Source of the DNA: a virus
IMG/VR virus record: IMGVR_UViG_3300025141_000501
Coordinates: 1-30,282 of that record
Strand: one strand, 5' to 3'
DNA length: 30,282 nt
The notes under the pieces were generated by a model. The model worked only from the letters and a program-made list of their open reading frames with translations. It made no database searches and was not told the DNA's origin. Made by a program: the position numbers and the translations under genes. Below are positions 24,793 to 30,282 of this stretch, piece by piece; position 1 is the first letter of the stretch; the number at the start of each line of letters is the position of its first letter.

Positions 24793-26661
24793 TCACTCTC
24801 CTTCTTGATCACTGCAGTCCGGTGGGTTATCACCGGCGCCATCGACATTCTCTGTTCTATTGCCGATTTCATTTTTAATTAGTTCTAACAGCAAATAAAG
24901 GAAGCCGAATGGTGTGGGAGGTATCATAAACATTCCGGCTACTGTCCCCGTCATATCAATACCGTCGAGATCCACAGTAGGGAAGAAATTCGGCAAGTTC
25001 CCGCCGGGCTCATCGGGCAGTCCGGCATCCGATATCGCTGCCTTGATGCCCATATCCCCCGCCCTGAATCCAGCATCCATCAAACATAAAAGAAGCCCCA
25101 TGGCTTTTTTCCCCGTAAGATTAAGCTCGTAATCCTCAAATCCGAACTGCTGCATGGTTGCCGCTGTGCTTTCATTAATAGCGTCTACCGGTCCAGCGTT
25201 GAGGGCTTTTGCCCCCTGCCCAAAGGCATAGGATGACCCAGTTTTTATTAATTTTGTTATAGCCAGGTGAGGGTCTATTAGTTCGGCGAGTCCCTTTAAA
25301 ATATTGATGGGTGCTTGAATCAACATTTTTAAAATAAAATCTCTTGCCTCGATGCCGTGGTCTTTATTCCCTGTGGCTGCCGCAATTGCAGCCTGACTAT
25401 CGGCATTAGACATATTAGGCTCCATGTTGAAGTTCGCATCCTGCGAGAGAAGGTAAACTAAGGTACTAAGTGCCTTTGCTTTGGGACTTGCCAGCGCTGA
25501 TTCAATGTCCATAAAATATCTTTCTGTCAAATAAAGATTGTTGATTATAGGAATGGCTGTAATAACATCCTGTGAGAAGGTGGTAGAAAAATATTCCTCG
25601 TACGCTGGATTGGTGGAGATACTATAAACTTCTGATTCTGTGAGCGTTGTGAGATCGAAGCCGAACTCTTCTAGTTCTTCGGAGATAGTTTCTTCAACAT
25701 CTTCCTCCAGCTCCTCTTGGCGCTCGGATTCTTCGTCAATCCAGGTCTCTATATCCTCAGCTAACACAGCAATGCCAGCAGAGATATTAGCCAGCATGTA
25801 CCTCACGGCGCGGCGACTTGAGCGAACATAATTTAGATCCGAATTAAACGGCTTCAGATCGGATCCGTACAAAGCATTGTGAATTGCGATGATCCTAACT
25901 AGAATCCGGGTCGCAACAAACTGTGTGTTATTATTATACGGCGGATCGTCTTTGTGGAAAGTAAAGAGTATTGGACGGTGTCGATCGCCGGTGCGGTTGC
26001 GACTATTGAAGAAGTCAGCTTCCCTAGCGGCTCGTGAAGTGGAAGGACCGAAGTTCTGGGCGCGGGCAATGGTGTCGGCATATGCTATCTTGAAATAGCG
26101 ACGCCGATGCGCATCGGATTTGCTGTTGGGAGCGTATACCTGACTTCGGAAGCGTCGCAGTTCTGCCTGGACCGCTTGCATAAGGGTCCGATCTTCTTCC
26201 TCATACGCGTGCGGGTTTCCAAACGTAACAAATTCCGGCTCGGCAGAAAATTTCTCTAGCATGATGTTCATTAAAGCCACATGATCAAACCAGTTGCGGC
26301 GGACAGGTGTGTTTTTATCATTTAAATCGGCGTTGTCCGCAAACGTGGATGCATTCAAGTTATCGGCGCCTAGGCGCTGGAAAGGCCAGTCTTCGATCGG
26401 ATGTCCTTCTCCGGACACCTCCTCTTGCTCTTGCTGGGCAAGATCGGGATCGTCGGGAAGTTCCCGGTCGGCGCGGAGTCCACTGGGGGCGACCGGGCTG
26501 CCGTCGCCGGTTGCCGTCTGGAGGTACGGGAACACAAACTCAGGGTTTGTGGGTATCGCACCAAGATAATCGAGGGCTTCAGGGAAGCTGTTCAGCGCTG
26601 CAGTGTCCTTAAGGAGTGCTCGATATATTTGCGGGCGTGATAAATAAGCTGAATCTGCCAT
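24793..26661 (-). CDS. Unknown virion or assembly protein upstream of gp25, with an acidic coiled-coil-like stretch
   Basis: The protein (622 aa) matches no family I recognise. Around residues 315-345 is a very acidic helical segment (SERQEELEEDVEETISEELE) that could form a coiled coil. The region around residues 440-470 (FILKMLIQAPINILKGLAELIDPHL) is helical and amphipathic. The C-terminal part has a Pro/Gly/Phe-rich hydrophobic stretch (MFMIPPTPFGFLYLLLELIK) followed by an acidic end (DCSDQEGE). ATG 26661 has GAGG at 9 nt. The stop lies inside the ribosome-binding region of the gp25-like gene, which implies translational coupling. By position it could be a wedge or hub component, but this is context inference only. 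Confidence 0.72.
   Translation of the reverse strand: MADSAYLSRPQIYRALLKDTAALNSFPEALDYLGAIPTNPEFVFPYLQTATGDGSPVAPSGLRADRELPDDPDLAQQEQEEVSGEGHPIEDWPFQRLGADNLNASTFADNADLNDKNTPVRRNWFDHVALMNIMLEKFSAEPEFVTFGNPHAYEEEDRTLMQAVQAELRRFRSQVYAPNSKSDAHRRRYFKIAYADTIARAQNFGPSTSRAAREADFFNSRNRTGDRHRPILFTFHKDDPPYNNNTQFVATRILVRIIAIHNALYGSDLKPFNSDLNYVRSSRRAVRYMLANISAGIAVLAEDIETWIDEESERQEELEEDVEETISEELEEFGFDLTTLTESEVYSISTNPAYEEYFSTTFSQDVITAIPIINNLYLTERYFMDIESALASPKAKALSTLVYLLSQDANFNMEPNMSNADSQAAIAAATGNKDHGIEARDFILKMLIQAPINILKGLAELIDPHLAITKLIKTGSSYAFGQGAKALNAGPVDAINESTAATMQQFGFEDYELNLTGKKAMGLLLCLMDAGFRAGDMGIKAAISDAGLPDEPGGNLPNFFPTVDLDGIDMTGTVAGMFMIPPTPFGFLYLLLELIKNEIGNRTENVDGAGDNPPDCSDQEGE
24798..24803 (-). promoter_or_regulatory. 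Ribosome-binding site that decides the start of the gp25-like protein
   Basis: AAGGAG on the minus strand is 7 nt from ATG 24790 but only 1 nt from the GTG at 24796. It lies within the last codons of the preceding 622-aa gene, so the two genes are probably translationally coupled. Confidence 0.75.
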
Positions 26662-26673
26662 AATTCTTTACCT

Positions 26674-29600
26674 CTATTCTCCTGGCTCAATGTTTTGCAG
26701 GGCATTCAGTAGTGCGCTATAAATACCATAGGCATTAGTGGAGAAGTTGCGAGGGGGAGTACCGAATCCCTCCATTCTAAAGCCCGGTTCTTCGAACGTT
26801 GACCCAAAGGCAGCTACACCATCGTCGTCGGTGTCCCAGTCCGGGTCGTTCTCGTTGTCGCCCGTCTCAGGTACGCCTTCGCCGTTTCCAAAGGGTCCTC
26901 CCCAAATAGCCGTCGCAGATGTGGACTCGTCGGCTGGGAAGCCGCTGTCTTCGTCCTCGTCTTCTTCGTTTGTGCCTCCGGAGTCGCCGGTGCCTTGGTC
27001 CCCTCGATCTGGACCACCGCCTCCACCGCCTCCGCCGCCTCCGCCCATTTGTCCAGCAGTTTCCATGTTGTACATTTGCTCAAATGCCAACGCTACAGCA
27101 GCAGGGTCCAAACCCATTCCAGCGAGATCCAAGATATCGAGTAGTCCGCCCATACCCATCTCGCCTAACCGATCGAGTTCGCCCTGTACCCCAACCAGAA
27201 TATCCTCAATCATGGAGTCGGGCGCTCCAGCGCCATATGCACTGTCCCAGAACAAGCCGGCTGCCTCTTCTGGAACGGTACCTGGGTCCACTAACTCCTC
27301 GGCGTTGTAGAACTCCTCGAAGCCGGTATCGCGTTGGTAGGTGGTTTTGGTCCGTCCGTGCTCATTGACTTGGTCTAGGAGGGGATCAGGGACACCGGGG
27401 TCGACGGCGGCGGGAATGGATGGTGGCATATAAGTCTTGGAATAAATCTTATTAATTAACTTTATTACGCGTGGAAATGGACTTTCCTGTCGAGGAATTT
27501 CTACACCGTCCTCGGTGAATTGCCACTCAATAATCGGGTTATAGGTATCGTCACCGGTATAAAACCACAGAGAGAATTCGCGACGGTAGCCTACTGGAGG
27601 CTGAACTGCAGCCATCTCGTCTAATACAAAAATCGTAGGCTTCGCCGGACCAATCTCGACATCCTCAGTGGTATCTCGGAGGGCGTCGGACGTATCTGGT
27701 AATTCGATCTCTCGAAAGGATATCTCTGCCGCGGCAGCAAGCTGCGTGACGTTTGCTGGAATCTCTGCGGTACTGTGTAGAACAGGATATGTGCTTATAA
27801 GGGCTTCTGTGAGGGGGACCGGCACAACATCCGTGCGCTTCAGAGCCTTACGCAGCACATTATTGAGAGCTGTGCGCGAGCGGTAGAGTCTTTCGGCTAC
27901 CAAATATTCGATAATATCCTCGAAGGTAGCCGTATTCTCTGCAGATGACTGGTATGCCGCTGATCTTGATCCTGTGTTGGTGAATACCGTTCCCACAGGA
28001 AATACGAGGTCCTCGGGCGACTGGGTGTATCGAATACCGCCGTTGGAGACATTTACTTCTCGGTTTAGTTTTTTTCCGAAATAGCCTAGCATATCGTTTT
28101 TTAAAGCAGTGATATTTTGGGGTTGCAAATTTGGCGGAAGTGAGGGAGTATCAGGATCATCCAAAAAGCTAAACAATGAATCTTTTATTTGCCTTGTCAT
28201 GAACTGGAATACAAAACTATCTCGGCTTTGTATGAGACTGTCTGCCGTAAACGCAGAAAATACAAATATATTTTTAATAATGAATTCGGCTATGTGAATC
28301 TGAATGTACGTCAATAGTAATCCAAATTTGAGAGCGCGGCGAATCTTATCACGAATTGAAACCCCCCGGTCGCTACAGGCTTGTTCCGCATACTCTTTTG
28401 TCATCTGTTCTAGGATACCCTGAGTGTCCAGTAGGTCAGCTATCTCATCGGGTGGACAGCCTTCATTTAGATGAAAAAAGTTTAATGTTTGTAAAGTAGC
28501 TGCATCAAATACCCCATGTTCCACAATATAATCGATCATTTGTGCCACTAGAGCCACATATGCTTTAGGGAATTCGCGCTCGATAATACTGGGGTGCGCT
28601 GAGGTTTCTTCGTCCTCCATCGGGTCAGCGAGGGGGTCAGTGGGGAGGGTTGCCATATATGCGTCTACAAACCGTTGAAGATAAAGATTTGTTAGGTCAG
28701 TTCCCGGGTCTTCTTGAGAGTTAAGTATTTCTTCAAGTACCGGGGCGCCCAATTCTACGGGACCACTTTTAAAAACCAATCCAGAAGTGGAGGCAAAATT
28801 AAGGCGAGCTTGTTGGGAGTGTCCGGGATAGTTATGGGGATAAATGATGGACAGAGATTCTTCGCGATTGGCGGCGTGTCGCGACGGGGCAAGAGTTGAA
28901 AAATTAAATTTAAGGTTAAACGGTTCTCGGTCTGATATCTCCTGTTCAACGCCTACAATTTGAGCGAGCCCGGGCGGGTCGCCTACCTGAGGGCTGGAAG
29001 AAGCAACTTCCGACACTAGTTTCCTCTGAGAAATAAAGTTCTCCGGGACAATGTATTCTGTTGTCGCGGGACTGTAAACACTGTCGGCTACTTTTAGATA
29101 CTTTGCAAAACCTTGATAAAACTGTTGATTAAATCTATACGTCTTGACTATAGGCTCATTGAGTCCGGATGCCATAATCTCTGCTAAGCTATCCGACATC
29201 CCCTGGGCTGAGGCTTCAAAGTTTGACTCGGCTAGGGCGGTGGAGATCTCCCTCAAGACTGCCGTGAAAACCTGTGGGATTTCACCGATATCCACCCCGA
29301 ATAGCTCCTGGGGAGGCACGTCGCAGTTCTCAAAGAGTTCCACGGCTCGGTCGGCTGCATCCGCGCCTTCGTTTAATTGCCCCATGACCATGTCGACGGA
29401 TTCTTGGATTTTTTCCATAGGAGCCGGGTCGAGGGTGGGCGACCAACTCGGATGCATGTCGGGACCGTGCCCCAAGAGCTTAGCTGCCGCTGCAGACCCG
29501 TAGATCGAAGACTCGCCGCCGCGGACCCAAGCGGGCTCAAGAAGAGTTTCTTTCAGAGATTCAGTTGAATTTATAAAGCTGACTTTAACGGTCTCTAGAA

Positions 29601-30282
29601 CCGTGTTAAAGGCTTCGGGAATAGATTTAGTAATTGTGGGATCGTTAATAAAGTTTGCTGCGTCCATGCAGTCAAAGTTCAACTCAGGAAGCGGCAATGT
29701 AGTCAAGTTTCCTAAATCAGGAGCATCTGCCAAAGCCAAACAAACATCAGCTTGATTGAGGACTAACACAGTATTTGCGATTTCATCGCAGAGGTCGGTA
29801 ATGTCCACCAACTTTGCAAGGTCTTTCATAACTCCCACCACCGCAGCCGGGGATGAGAGGTTCTCAGTGATGAAAACATTATCATACTCTAGATTGAATT
29901 CAACAATACGGTTAAGCAGGGAGGTGGGGGGTATTATTCCGACACTAAATAAATTACAAACGTCTATAGAAGTTAAAATTCCAGAAAGTGCCGATAAATA
30001 ACGCCGTAGTTCTTCAACGGCCATATTGTGTTTCTGTGCTAGGGCGGCTAGTCCATTTCCGGTCGGGTCGTCGGAGAGCAGTTCGATGTCGGCTGCTCCA
30101 TAATCCGAAGCATGGGGGTTGTTAATCTGACAACTTTCTCGTATCAACTCAGCGAGCTTCTTAATAATCTCTAGAACCGTTTGCTGCACTGTGTCGATCA
30201 AGATTTGTAAAATTAGTTCACCTATATTCCCGTCTTTCATCTTGGGAACAAAGTCCTTAAGATTAAATGCTGGAATCTCAAA
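26674..30282 (-). CDS. Very large virion-type protein of unknown function, 5' end outside the window
   Basis: The frame is open to the right edge. An ATG lies at 30240, but 14 further in-frame codons reach base 30282 without a stop, and there is no Shine-Dalgarno before that ATG (the preceding bases are TTCCCAAG). I therefore treat the gene as 5'-truncated by the window; at least 1188 aa are visible. The N-terminus is helical (LILQILIDTVQQTVLEIIKK). About residues 1064-1075 are a run of 11 glycines, followed by an Asp/Glu/Gly-rich linker (TNEEDEDEDSG and DNENDPDWDTDDDG) and a short end rich in Gly/Phe/Asn. The length, acidity and position just upstream of the wedge genes suggest a baseplate or tail protein. 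I do not recognise a domain, so a tail-tube-proximal, hub or wedge role remains open. Confidence 0.72.
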   Translation of the reverse strand, partial: FEIPAFNLKDFVPKMKDGNIGELILQILIDTVQQTVLEIIKKLAELIRESCQINNPHASDYGAADIELLSDDPTGNGLAALAQKHNMAVEELRRYLSALSGILTSIDVCNLFSVGIIPPTSLLNRIVEFNLEYDNVFITENLSSPAAVVGVMKDLAKLVDITDLCDEIANTVLVLNQADVCLALADAPDLGNLTTLPLPELNFDCMDAANFINDPTITKSIPEAFNTVLETVKVSFINSTESLKETLLEPAWVRGGESSIYGSAAAAKLLGHGPDMHPSWSPTLDPAPMEKIQESVDMVMGQLNEGADAADRAVELFENCDVPPQELFGVDIGEIPQVFTAVLREISTALAESNFEASAQGMSDSLAEIMASGLNEPIVKTYRFNQQFYQGFAKYLKVADSVYSPATTEYIVPENFISQRKLVSEVASSSPQVGDPPGLAQIVGVEQEISDREPFNLKFNFSTLAPSRHAANREESLSIIYPHNYPGHSQQARLNFASTSGLVFKSGPVELGAPVLEEILNSQEDPGTDLTNLYLQRFVDAYMATLPTDPLADPMEDEETSAHPSIIEREFPKAYVALVAQMIDYIVEHGVFDAATLQTLNFFHLNEGCPPDEIADLLDTQGILEQMTKEYAEQACSDRGVSIRDKIRRALKFGLLLTYIQIHIAEFIIKNIFVFSAFTADSLIQSRDSFVFQFMTRQIKDSLFSFLDDPDTPSLPPNLQPQNITALKNDMLGYFGKKLNREVNVSNGGIRYTQSPEDLVFPVGTVFTNTGSRSAAYQSSAENTATFEDIIEYLVAERLYRSRTALNNVLRKALKRTDVVPVPLTEALISTYPVLHSTAEIPANVTQLAAAAEISFREIELPDTSDALRDTTEDVEIGPAKPTIFVLDEMAAVQPPVGYRREFSLWFYTGDDTYNPIIEWQFTEDGVEIPRQESPFPRVIKLINKIYSKTYMPPSIPAAVDPGVPDPLLDQVNEHGRTKTTYQRDTGFEEFYNAEELVDPGTVPEEAAGLFWDSAYGAGAPDSMIEDILVGVQGELDRLGEMGMGGLLDILDLAGMGLDPAAVALAFEQMYNMETAGQMGGGGGGGGGGGPDRGDQGTGDSGGTNEEDEDEDSGFPADESTSATAIWGGPFGNGEGVPETGDNENDPDWDTDDDGVAAFGSTFEEPGFRMEGFGTPPRNFSTNAYGIYSALLNALQNIEPGE
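27013..27050 (-). repeat. GGN-codon tract encoding an 11-glycine run
   Basis: On the plus strand this is a nearly pure run of CCG/CCA/CCT/CCC-type triplets; on the coding strand it gives a run of 11 glycines in the C-terminal linker of the large protein at 26674-30282. The codons vary (GGC, GGA, GGT), so the run is kept as glycine rather than being a pure DNA repeat. Boundaries are approximate. Confidence 0.8.

Noticed and set aside
26738-27310. A 190-aa plus-strand open frame with a long proline run
   Set aside because: It is antisense to the large protein gene; its prolines are the complement of the glycine tract, it has no ribosome site, and the minus-strand frame is much longer and part of the operon.
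1-30282. tRNA genes, CRISPR arrays, insertion sequences, attachment sites
   Set aside because: No gap between genes exceeds 37 nt, no spaced direct repeats were seen, and no transposase-like protein is encoded.

Overview
This window is almost certainly part of a large, tailed, contractile (myovirus-type) phage genome, or a prophage or metagenomic contig of one. Two neighbouring genes match the core of a T4-type baseplate wedge: a gp25-like protein and a gp6/baseplate-J-like protein. They sit among very large virion proteins, and the same strand then carries a DnaG-type primase and a RuvC-type resolvase. Replication genes next to the tail genes argue for a phage rather than a tailocin or a contractile injection system. 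The exact virus and its host cannot be read from the sequence. The gene families resemble, from memory, those of large marine T4-like phages; this is an impression, not a search result.

All supported genes lie on the minus strand, so transcription runs from right to left and is described that way here. (1) 30282-24395: a giant acidic/Gly-rich protein whose 5' end lies outside the window, a 622-aa protein of unknown function, and the gp25-like wedge protein. (2) 24382-21066: the gp6-like wedge protein and a 507-aa protein with an N-terminal DNRLRE/CBM96-like domain. (3) 21058-11567: one 3163-aa virion protein with three LamG/concanavalin-like modules, a short stretch reminiscent of P2-type tail protein I, and a repetitive basic Thr/Arg tail. 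(4) 11567-1572: six probable tail or adhesin proteins. The 308-aa and 307-aa proteins share an N-terminal module, the 372-aa and 447-aa proteins share a C-terminal module, and between the first pair lie an 894-aa protein and a 974-aa protein with an FN3-like region. (5) 1559-1: RuvC-like resolvase, DnaG-like primase with zinc ribbon and TOPRIM domain, and the first 36 codons of one more gene.

The genes are packed with gaps of 37 nt or less, and three junctions share the A of TAATG between stop and start. I see no hairpin terminator, no convincing promoter, and no room for a tRNA or other RNA gene. The likely picture is one long late operon that builds the baseplate wedge and then its peripheral host-recognition parts, running on into DNA-metabolism genes. 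No stretch longer than 300 bases lacks a gene. I did not find a defence system, CRISPR array, insertion sequence or attachment site. The most unusual content is the giant multi-LamG protein and the two paralogous pairs of small virion proteins around it.
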